Origin: Rhodococcus sp. W8901
Lineage (GTDB): Bacteria; Actinomycetota; Actinomycetes; Mycobacteriales; Mycobacteriaceae
NCBI RefSeq assembly: GCF_013348805.1
Contig: NZ_CP054690.1
Location: forward strand, 4,650,001-4,714,000
Reading direction: 5' to 3'
DNA length: 64,000 nucleotides
Positions within the stretch are counted from its first letter, which is position 1, and each line of letters begins with the position of its first letter. Below the pieces are notes generated by a model. The model made no database searches, was not told the DNA's origin, and saw nothing but the letters and a program-made list of their open reading frames with translations. Both the position numbers and the translations under genes were made by a program. Below are positions 57,478 through 64,000 of the stretch, one piece after another.

Positions 57478-58191
57478 GTGGCACGTCGACCGACACCCCC
57501 TGGTACCCCCCAGCCCACCGGCGTCGGCCACGTCATCGGCCTCGTCAAGGCTGCCGTCCCGCCGCTGCACCCCGCCGGCCTGCCGTTCGTGCTCGCCCCG
57601 CTCGCGGTCGCAGCGGTGGGGCGCAACCGCAAGTGGGTGCGCCGCGCCGGCCTCGCCTCCGCGGCAGCGTGCGCCACGTTCTTCCGTCACCCGCACCGAG
57701 TGCCGCCCAACCGGCCCGGTGTCGTCGTCGCCCCCGCCGACGGTGAGGTCGCGCTCGTCGACAGCGCGGTTCCGCCCGCCGAACTCGGCATGGGTGACCA
57801 GCCGCTGCCCCGCGTCAGCATCTTCCTGTCGGTGCTCGACGTCCACGTCCAGCGCACGCCCGTCGCCGGACTCGTGAAGAAGGTCGTCCACCAGCGCGGA
57901 CAGTTCCTGTCCGCGGACCTGGCCGACGCCAGCGAGGTCAACGAGCGCAACAGCATGCTCCTCGAGACCGCCGACGGCCACGACGTCGCCGTCGTGCAGA
58001 TCGCCGGCCTGCTCGCCCGCCGCATCGTGTGCGACGCCAAGGAAGGCGACAAGCTCACCATCGGCGACACGTACGGACTCATCCGTTTCGGTTCGCGGGT
58101 CGACACGTACTTCCCGGCCGGCACCACGCTGCTCGTCGAGCGCGGCCAGCGCACCGTGGGCGCCGAGACCGTCCTCGCGCAACTGTCGTGA
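57478..58191 (+). CDS. psd: Phosphatidylserine decarboxylase
   Basis: 237 residues, short (type II, actinobacterial) form. [23 protein letters not shown], the [15 protein letters not shown] segment and the processing site [10 protein letters not shown], where cleavage before Ser creates the pyruvoyl group. It makes phosphatidylethanolamine. AAGAGGAGC precedes GTG 57478. The stop overlaps pssA (GTGA). Confidence 0.95.
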   Translation: MARRPTPPGTPQPTGVGHVIGLVKAAVPPLHPAGLPFVLAPLAVAAVGRNRKWVRRAGLASAAACATFFRHPHRVPPNRPGVVVAPADGEVALVDSAVPPAELGMGDQPLPRVSIFLSVLDVHVQRTPVAGLVKKVVHQRGQFLSADLADASEVNERNSMLLETADGHDVAVVQIAGLLARRIVCDAKEGDKLTIGDTYGLIRFGSRVDTYFPAGTTLLVERGQRTVGAETVLAQLS

Positions 58192-59027
58192 GACCGCCCC
58201 GCCCCAGCGGACGGAACGCGGTCCGATTACTGCCGAGCATGATCACGATCCTCGCGCTCTGCAGCGGGTTGTCCGCGGTCAAGTTCGCGCTCGACGGCGA
58301 ACTCGGCACCGCGCTCGCGATGATCGGGGCGGCCGCCGTCCTCGACTCGCTCGACGGACGCATCGCCCGGATGCTCGACGCCACCAGCAAGATCGGCGCC
58401 GAACTGGACTCGCTGGCCGACGCCATCTCCTTCGGCGTCGCCCCCGCCCTGGTGCTGTACGTGACACTGCTCGACGGCAACAACTTCGGCTGGATCATCG
58501 CGCTGCTGTACGCGGTGAGCATCGTGCTGCGCCTGGCACGGTTCAACACCCTGCTCGACGACGACACCGTGCCCGCGTACACGAAGGACTTCTTCGTCGG
58601 CGTCCCCGCACCGGCCGGTGCGCTGATCGCCCTCACCCCGCTCGCCGCCTACATCCAGTGGGGCGACGGCTGGTGGTCGTCGATCGGTGTCGTCACGGTG
58701 TGGACCCTGTTGTCGGCGGCCCTGATCGTCAGCCGCATCCCCACCCTGGCGATGAAGTCCGTATCGGTGCCGGGCCGCATGGCCGCCGGACTGCTCGCGC
58801 TCGTCGCCCTCGCCGCAGCCGCCCTGGTCACCTACCCGTACATGCTGCTGATGGTCCTCGTCGCCGTCTACCTCGTGCACATCCCCTTCGCGGTCCGGTC
58901 CAAGCGCTGGGTCGCCGCGCGCCCCGAAACCTGGGACATCAAGCCGTCCGAGCGCCGCGCCATCCGCCGCGCCCCCGGCGGCAACCGCCGCTCCGCCGCC
59001 CGCCTGGGCCTGCGCCGGCCGCGGTAG
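58188..59027 (+). CDS. pssA: CDP-diacylglycerol-serine O-phosphatidyltransferase
   Basis: 279 residues with about seven hydrophobic helices and the CDP-alcohol phosphotransferase motif [27 protein letters not shown] (DG-AR-G-D-D pattern complete). It makes phosphatidylserine, the substrate of the coupled psd product. The C-terminal tail is Arg-rich. GTG 58188 overlaps the psd stop. Same gene order as M. tuberculosis psd-pssA. Confidence 0.95.
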   Translation: MRPPRPSGRNAVRLLPSMITILALCSGLSAVKFALDGELGTALAMIGAAAVLDSLDGRIARMLDATSKIGAELDSLADAISFGVAPALVLYVTLLDGNNFGWIIALLYAVSIVLRLARFNTLLDDDTVPAYTKDFFVGVPAPAGALIALTPLAAYIQWGDGWWSSIGVVTVWTLLSAALIVSRIPTLAMKSVSVPGRMAAGLLALVALAAAALVTYPYMLLMVLVAVYLVHIPFAVRSKRWVAARPETWDIKPSERRAIRRAPGGNRRSAARLGLRRPR

Positions 59028-59036
59028 TCGCCTCCG

Positions 59037-59096
59037 CGTTTTGCGCACTTATCGGTCTCGGGCAGGCCCCGGGAAGACCGATAAGTGCGCAAAACG
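59037..59096. repeat. 22-bp palindromic repeat, left flank of the DUF559 gene
   Basis: Perfect 22-base arms (59037-59058 and 59075-59096) with a 16-base GC-rich centre. The arm core TTTGCGCACTTATCGGT recurs at 60042-60109. It could act as a terminator between the converging pssA and DUF559 genes, but the shared sequence suggests a repeated element. Confidence 0.85.
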
Positions 59097-59103
59097 TAGG
59101 CCG

Positions 59104-59973
59104 TCAGTGCCGCCGACGTGCACGACGCAGGGCGCCGTCGACGAGGTCGACGACCGCGACCGGATCCACGAGCATCTCGGCGGTGACGAACACGATCTCC
59201 CATCCGGCCGCGCGCAGCCGGTTCTGACGGTCGCGATCCCGAGCGAGGGCGAACTTCTCGCCGTGCCAGCGCCCGTCGTACTCGACGGCCACCCGCTCCT
59301 CCTCGAAGCCGAGATCGACACGCGCGACGAACCGCCCGTCTACGTGGATCTCCACCTGCGGAGTCGGTGTCAGACCGGCCAGACACAGGCGGACCCGCAA
59401 CTCCGATTCCTTGGGCGACTCGGCGCGCGGGTCGGTGAGGGCCAGCGCCTCACGCGCTCGGACGACGCCGTGGTCGCGTCGGCCGTCCAGGTAGCGCTCC
59501 ATGCCCGTGCGGGACGTCATCCCGGCGCCCAGGATCCGGTCCGCGTCCGCCACCGCGCGGACCAGCGCACCGGTCGCGAGGACGTCGAACGTCATCCGCT
59601 CGGGCCGGGCGATCGCGATGCGATCCCACGGTTCGTGGTCGGACGGATCGATGGCGACGCGGCGCACCTGCAGCCCCGGACGCCGGTTGACACGGTGCCC
59701 CGGCAGCGCGATCACCTCCACCGGGTCCGACGTCGAGGCGAGCGGCACGCCCCGCACGACCGCCGCGGACCGTCCGGTCAGCACCAGCGTCCCCTCCCCG
59801 GTGAGCGCGGCCGCCCGGCACCGGAGCTCGTGGCTGTCGCGGACGACGCTCGGGCAGTACACGCCGCGAAACAGCCGCCGCACGCGCGGGCCGCGAAGCT
59901 CCATCGCCGTCAGGGCCCCGTCGCGGACCGCGTCCACGCCCAGGAACACCTCGGGCAGTTCCGGTCTCCTCAT
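59104..59973 (-). CDS. DUF559-domain protein (AbiEi-like N-terminus, Vsr-like nuclease fold)
   Basis: 289 residues. N-terminal half (VRDGALTAMELRGPRVRRLFRGVYCP) resembles the winged helix seen in type IV antitoxin/AbiEi-like proteins; the C-terminal ~100 residues (ESELRVRLCLAGL, RVDLGFEEERVAVEYDGRWHG, RLRAAGWEIVFVTAEML) are DUF559, related to the very-short-patch-repair endonuclease fold. Actinomycete genomes carry many copies of unknown role. ATG 59973. It is bounded on both sides by matching palindromes. Confidence 0.85.
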   Translation of the reverse strand: MRRPELPEVFLGVDAVRDGALTAMELRGPRVRRLFRGVYCPSVVRDSHELRCRAAALTGEGTLVLTGRSAAVVRGVPLASTSDPVEVIALPGHRVNRRPGLQVRRVAIDPSDHEPWDRIAIARPERMTFDVLATGALVRAVADADRILGAGMTSRTGMERYLDGRRDHGVVRAREALALTDPRAESPKESELRVRLCLAGLTPTPQVEIHVDGRFVARVDLGFEEERVAVEYDGRWHGEKFALARDRDRQNRLRAAGWEIVFVTAEMLVDPVAVVDLVDGALRRARRRH

Positions 59974-60024
59974 GTTCGGACACCCTGCCGGACCGACCGG
60001 GCCCGAATCCGTCCTCGCACCGAC

Positions 60025-60033
60025 TTATCCACA
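60025..60033 (+). promoter_or_regulatory. Consensus DnaA box
   Basis: TTATCCACA, the full 9-base DnaA consensus, 52 bases upstream of the DUF559 start. A single box; could be chance or a DnaA-regulated promoter. Confidence 0.35.
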
Positions 60034-60041
60034 ACCGCCGT

Positions 60042-60109
60042 CCCGCGATTCGCGCACTTATCGGTGTTCCCGGGGCCCCGACGGCACCGATAAGTGCGCA
60101 AATCGCGGG
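60042..60109. repeat. 25-bp palindromic repeat, right flank of the DUF559 gene
   Basis: Arms 60042-60066 and 60085-60109 pair at 24 of 25 positions around an 18-base GC-rich centre. They share the 14-base core GCGCACTTATCGGT with the left-flank palindrome (59037-59096). Confidence 0.85.
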
Positions 60110-60148
60110 GAGGGAGGGGACGCGTCGGGCCGCACTAGGCTGGCAGAC

Positions 60149-62335
60149 GTGACCTCCCCCGAACTGACGCTCACGGTCCGACTCAACACGTCCGCCGCGG
60201 ACGCCCGACGCGGTGTGGTGCGACTGCACCCCGAGGCCCTCGCGGCGCTGGGGCTGCGGGAGTGGGACGCGATCGCCCTCGTCGGGGCCCGGCGCACGGC
60301 CGCGGTCGCGGGACGAGCACCGGCCGGAACACCCACCGGCACCGCGTTACTCGACGACGTCACGCTCTCCAACGTCGGGCTACGCGAGAACGCGACGGTG
60401 GTGGTCACCCCCGTCACGGTGTACGGCGCACGGACGGTCACCGTCAGCGGTTCCTCGATGGCGCAGCATTCCGTCTCCGACACCACACTGCGACAGGCGC
60501 TGCTCGGCAAGGTCCTCACCGTGGGTGACGCCGTGTCGCTGCTGCCGCGCGACCTGGGCCCCGGCACCAGCACCGCGTCGGCGACACAGGCGCTGTCGCG
60601 CACGTTCGCGGTGACGTGGACGTCGGAGCTGCTGACGGTCACCGGCGTCGACCCGTCGGGCGGACCGGTGAGCGTGCAACCGAATTCGGCGGTGAGCTGG
60701 GGGTCCGGGGTGCCGGACGCGACACCGGCGCCGGTCTCGGGCACGCCGACCGCGGCGCCGACCGTCACCGAACCGCGAACCGGCTCGACGGTCCCCGTCG
60801 GGGACCTGGTGGGCGCCCACGCCCAGGCCGCGAAGCTCACCGAGTGGCTGGGACTCGCACTCGACGAGCCCGAACTTCTCCACACCCTCGGCGCCTCACC
60901 GCACCTCGGGGTCCTCGTCACCGGACCGGCCGGGGTCGGCAAGTCGATGTTGGCCCGCTCGGTGCTGGCGTCGCGTCGGGTCGTGGAACTCGACGGTCCG
61001 GGAGCTGGTGCGGCCGAAGCGCAGTCGCGGCTCCAGCAGGTCACGGCGGCAGTCGACGCCGTCCGGTCCGGTGGCGTGCTGCTCATCACCGACATCGATG
61101 CGCTGCTGCCCGCCGTGCGCGAACCGGTCTCGACGATGATCATCGACCAACTGCGCCGCGCCATCGACACCGAGTCGGTCGCGTTCGTCGCCACCACCGC
61201 ACACCCCGAGAGCCTCGACGACCGACTGCGCGGACCGGACCTGTGCGACCGCGAGCTGTCGCTGTCACTGCCCGACGGTGCCGGGCGCCGGCAACTGCTG
61301 GAACTGCTGCTCCGCAAGGTTCCCACCGCCGATCTCGATCTCACCGAGATAGCATCACGCACTCCAGGTTTCGTCGTCGCGGACCTGGCCGCCCTGTGCC
61401 GGGAGGCGGCACTGCGCGCGGCGTCGCGGGCGAGCAGCGCCAAGGCCGAGCCCCGGCTGACGCAGGACGACCTGGTGGGCGCCCTCGAGGTGATCCGGCC
61501 GCTGTCGCGGTCGGGCACCGAGGAACTCGCGATCGGCAGCGTCACCCTCGACGACGTCGGCGACATGGTCGAGACCAAGCAAGCCCTCACCGAGGCGGTG
61601 CTGTGGCCGCTGCAGCACCCGGATTCGTTCGCACGCCTGGGCGTCGACCCGCCGCGCGGCGTCCTGCTGTACGGGCCGCCCGGCTGCGGCAAGACGTATC
61701 TCGTTCGCGCCCTTGCCAGTTCGGGTCAACTCAGCGTTCACGCCGTCAAGGGCGCCGAGCTGATGGACAAGTGGGTGGGCTCGTCGGAGAAGGCGGTGCG
61801 CGAATTGTTCCAGCGCGCCCGCGATTCGGCGCCGTCGCTGATCTTCCTCGACGAGGTGGACGCCCTCGCCCCACGCCGCGGGCAGAGTTCCGACTCGGGT
61901 GTCTCCGACCGGGTCGTGGCCGCGCTGCTCACCGAACTCGACGGCGTCGAACCGCTCCGCGACGTCGTGGTGCTCGGTGCCACCAACCGTCCCGACCTGA
62001 TCGACCCCGCCCTGCTGCGTCCCGGCCGGCTCGAGCGGCTGGTGTTCGTGCCGCCGCCGGACGCGGACGCGCGCAAGGAGATTCTGCGGACGTCGGGCAA
62101 GTCGGTGCCGCTCGCGGACGATGTCGACCTGGACGCGCTGGCACAGGACCTCGACGGCTACTCGGCCGCCGACTGTGCGGCGCTACTGCGCGAGGCCGCC
62201 CTCGCGGCCATGCGACGCAGTGTCGATGCCGCCGACGTGACCGCCGACGACGTCGCGGCGGCGCGGGAGAAGGTGCGGCCGTCCCTGGACCCCGATCAGG
62301 TCGCGCACCTCAAGGCCTACGCGGAGAACCGGTGA
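60149..62335 (+). CDS. CDC48-type double AAA ATPase
   Basis: 728 residues. N-terminal double-psi-barrel-like domain (~1-95, VVRLHPEALAALGLREWDAIAL), a first AAA module (~225-450; Walker A GPAGVGKSM, Walker B LLITDIDALL, lacking the usual Glu) and a second (~465-720; GPPGCGKTY, LIFLDEVDAL, arginine-finger region NRPDLIDPALLRPGRLERLV). Resembles Rv0435c, which lies beside pssA in M. tuberculosis. GTG 60149. Probably a protein-unfolding hexamer with a degenerate first ring. Confidence 0.9.
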   Translation: MTSPELTLTVRLNTSAADARRGVVRLHPEALAALGLREWDAIALVGARRTAAVAGRAPAGTPTGTALLDDVTLSNVGLRENATVVVTPVTVYGARTVTVSGSSMAQHSVSDTTLRQALLGKVLTVGDAVSLLPRDLGPGTSTASATQALSRTFAVTWTSELLTVTGVDPSGGPVSVQPNSAVSWGSGVPDATPAPVSGTPTAAPTVTEPRTGSTVPVGDLVGAHAQAAKLTEWLGLALDEPELLHTLGASPHLGVLVTGPAGVGKSMLARSVLASRRVVELDGPGAGAAEAQSRLQQVTAAVDAVRSGGVLLITDIDALLPAVREPVSTMIIDQLRRAIDTESVAFVATTAHPESLDDRLRGPDLCDRELSLSLPDGAGRRQLLELLLRKVPTADLDLTEIASRTPGFVVADLAALCREAALRAASRASSAKAEPRLTQDDLVGALEVIRPLSRSGTEELAIGSVTLDDVGDMVETKQALTEAVLWPLQHPDSFARLGVDPPRGVLLYGPPGCGKTYLVRALASSGQLSVHAVKGAELMDKWVGSSEKAVRELFQRARDSAPSLIFLDEVDALAPRRGQSSDSGVSDRVVAALLTELDGVEPLRDVVVLGATNRPDLIDPALLRPGRLERLVFVPPPDADARKEILRTSGKSVPLADDVDLDALAQDLDGYSAADCAALLREAALAAMRRSVDAADVTADDVAAAREKVRPSLDPDQVAHLKAYAENR

Positions 62336-62352
62336 GGGGCTAGCGTCGAGGC

Positions 62353-63666
62353 GTGGCCCCGACCGTCCGCGTGTGGGTGCCCGCCGTAGCCGCATGGTTC
62401 GCGGGCACCCTGGCCACGTTCGTGCTCGCAAACCCGCCCGAGTGGCGCGGGACGATCAACGTGACCGGCCGCCAGCTGGAGTGGTGGCTCGACGCCCTGC
62501 CCACCGGATCCGTGATCGGCGCGGCCCTCGCGGTACCGGCATACGTGGCCCTGCGACGCGCGCATTCGCTGCGGCCGGCCTGGGCCGCGGCCGTCGTAGC
62601 AGCGAGCACGCTGATCGCGGCCCGGATCGCGGTCCCGGGCGTACGCGGGTTGGTCGAGGTGACGACCCTGCACTACGCCAAGTGCGTAGCCGCTGGGCTG
62701 CTGCTCGGTGCGGCCGTCGCCGCAGTGTGGATGCGCCCCTTCGCACGATTCGTCCTCGCCACCGCGGTCGCCTCGACACTCGTCGTCGCACACACCGCGC
62801 ACGCCACCAATGAACCCAGCGTGTCGACACTGGGTCCGCCGTTCTGGTGGTTGCTCATCCCGGCGCTCGTCCTCGCCGCGGTGTGCGTGGTGATCGATAC
62901 GGCCCACGTAACGACCGCCGGGACCGGCCGGATCATGATCCAGGCGATCGCCGCCGCCACCACCCTCGCGTTCGCCCACCGAACGCTCGGGGCATGGATC
63001 GACGGTCAGACCACCAACTCCGAACTGCTGGTGTGGGTCTTCATCGGTGTCTGCCTCGTGCTGGTGACGGCCCTCACCGAATTCTGGGCACGACGCGTCG
63101 ACAGCCCGTTCCTGCTCGCGGCGACCGCGGTGGCCGCGGCCGCCGCGCTGGTCACACCGCAGATTGCTCGACAGTTCACGCTCGAACCGTGGCTGATGGT
63201 CTCGGTCGGCGTCGCAGCGGTGGCCGGCGGGTTGGCGGTCGCGGTGCGACGTTCGTCGCCCCCACTCGGGTTCGCGCTGCTCGCGCTGATCCCGCTCTCG
63301 ACCGCGATCGATCCGGACGTCGGCGACGGCCGCGCCTGGCTCCTGGCACGACTTGCGGTTCTCGGACTCGGCATCGGCCTCGCCCTCGGCTCGACCCTGC
63401 CCGACGACGGTGCCCTCGCATCGCTCGGTCTCGCGGTGCCGCTCCTGTCGCTGGTGTTCACGTACGTCGCACAGTCCGACGGCGCGATCGCGATCTACAG
63501 CGGCACGCACGAACGGCCCCCGCACACCGAGGGCGGCCTGTTCGGAGCCGTCGAGCCCTACGCGCCCGTCAGCCACCTCGCCGGAGTCGCGCTCCTGATC
63601 GTCGTGCTCTACTGCGCCGTCGCGATCCGCAGGCTGCGCACCCGTCCCGCCTCCCGAGCGGAATGA
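62353..63666 (+). CDS. Multi-pass membrane protein, unknown
   Basis: 437 residues with about twelve hydrophobic segments, few charged residues and a final cytoplasmic RRLRTRPASRAE tail. Starts VAPTVRVWVPAVAAWFAGTLATFVLANPPEW. No transporter motif recognised. GTG 62353 lies 18 bases after the ATPase stop, so they may be co-transcribed. The next gene is a paralogue. Confidence 0.75.
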   Translation: MAPTVRVWVPAVAAWFAGTLATFVLANPPEWRGTINVTGRQLEWWLDALPTGSVIGAALAVPAYVALRRAHSLRPAWAAAVVAASTLIAARIAVPGVRGLVEVTTLHYAKCVAAGLLLGAAVAAVWMRPFARFVLATAVASTLVVAHTAHATNEPSVSTLGPPFWWLLIPALVLAAVCVVIDTAHVTTAGTGRIMIQAIAAATTLAFAHRTLGAWIDGQTTNSELLVWVFIGVCLVLVTALTEFWARRVDSPFLLAATAVAAAAALVTPQIARQFTLEPWLMVSVGVAAVAGGLAVAVRRSSPPLGFALLALIPLSTAIDPDVGDGRAWLLARLAVLGLGIGLALGSTLPDDGALASLGLAVPLLSLVFTYVAQSDGAIAIYSGTHERPPHTEGGLFGAVEPYAPVSHLAGVALLIVVLYCAVAIRRLRTRPASRAE

Positions 63667-63762
63667 CGCCGCGCGTCAGTCCACGAGGCGGTCGCCGCCG
63701 GACCGGGTGGGCACCCGAAGGCCTGCACCGAGAACCGCTGAGCTGCAGGTAACGTCGGGCCG

Positions 63763-64000
63763 ATGACCACGAACGCCCGCTTGTCGCTGACGGCCGTCGC
63801 CACCGCGTTCGCGGGAGTGCTGGGGACGTTCGTCCTCATCAGCCGCCCCCAGTGGGGACCGCTGTTCAGTGCGTCCGAGCGCCAGTTGGACGACTGGAAC
63901 GCCGCCCTGCCGACCGGTGTCGCCGTCGGCTGCGTCGTCGCCGTACTCGCGTACGGGGCGCTCCAGCGCGCCGGTTCGGCTCGACCCCCGTGGATCACGG
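63763..64000 (+). CDS. Membrane protein paralogue, truncated by the window end
   Basis: The visible 79 residues (MTTNARLSLTAVATAFAG...) align with the start of the preceding protein: both carry FAG-L-TFVL, a P-W pair, ER/GRQL--W--ALPTG and a following helix ending in RP-W. Tandem duplicate; the remainder lies right of the window. Confidence 0.75.
   Translation, partial: MTTNARLSLTAVATAFAGVLGTFVLISRPQWGPLFSASERQLDDWNAALPTGVAVGCVVAVLAYGALQRAGSARPPWIT

Overview
The window is high-GC actinomycete DNA with GTG starts and many 1-4 base gene overlaps. The organism is most likely a mycolic-acid bacterium of the Rhodococcus/Prescottella (R. equi) group. Evidence for this: a RamB regulator whose sequence closely resembles the Mycobacterium tuberculosis protein, an antigen-85-type mycoloyltransferase, a GroEL with a Gly-Met tail, and a gene set (isocitrate lyase, FadB2, RamB, dihydrolipoyl dehydrogenase, prolyl oligopeptidase, GroEL2, psd-pssA and an AAA ATPase) that recalls the M. 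tuberculosis Rv0435c-Rv0468 neighbourhood. No rRNA, tRNA, CRISPR array, insertion sequence or prophage was recognised.

Layout. 0.3-8.1 kb: a plus-strand, phosphorus-themed cluster: RpiR-type regulator, a tyrosine-phosphatase/metallophosphoesterase fusion, an ABC importer of the iron/aminoethylphosphonate type (its binding protein is frameshifted), a histidine phosphatase and a PPK2 kinase. 8.1-11.2 kb: small membrane protein, zinc alcohol dehydrogenase and a secreted GH5 endoglycoceramidase-like enzyme. 11.3-16.0 kb, minus strand: aceA, a 3-hydroxybutyryl-CoA dehydrogenase gene, and a full-length MetE homologue that has lost three of its four zinc ligands. 16.4-20.8 kb: hypothetical genes and an ECF42-type sigma factor with its DGPF partner. 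20.8-22.3 kb: ramB. 22.5-30.9 kb: urtABCDE and a urea carboxylase, with no allophanate hydrolase in view. 30.9-39.7 kb: a branched-chain-type ABC importer with an acyl-CoA ligase, TetR regulator, SDR and CMD-like protein, probably one regulon for importing and activating an organic acid. 39.7-45.2 kb: small alarmone synthetase, acetyltransferase, MFS exporter, a divergent HxlR/NmrA pair and a lipase-like esterase. 45.2-55.3 kb: lpd, three tiny leaderless peptide genes, prolyl oligopeptidase, a mycoloyltransferase facing a fourth tiny peptide gene, and groEL with two CIRCE operators. 55.3-64 kb: secreted protein, HAD phosphatase, SRPBCC protein, psd-pssA, a DUF559 gene framed by matching palindromes, an AAA ATPase and a tandem pair of membrane proteins, the second cut by the window end.

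How the parts connect. RamB probably controls aceA and itself: a shared CTTTGCA core lies in both leaders. aceA and the 3-hydroxybutyryl-CoA dehydrogenase serve growth on acetate and fatty acids. The Urt importer and the carboxylase form a nitrogen-scavenging unit. The most unusual items are (i) the zinc-ligand-less MetE homologue, (ii) the 27-50-residue peptides without signal sequences, reminiscent of corynebacterial PorA/PorH and partly placed beside a mycoloyltransferase, and (iii) the DUF559 gene bounded by near-identical palindromes. All functions are inferred from reading the sequence; no database search was run.
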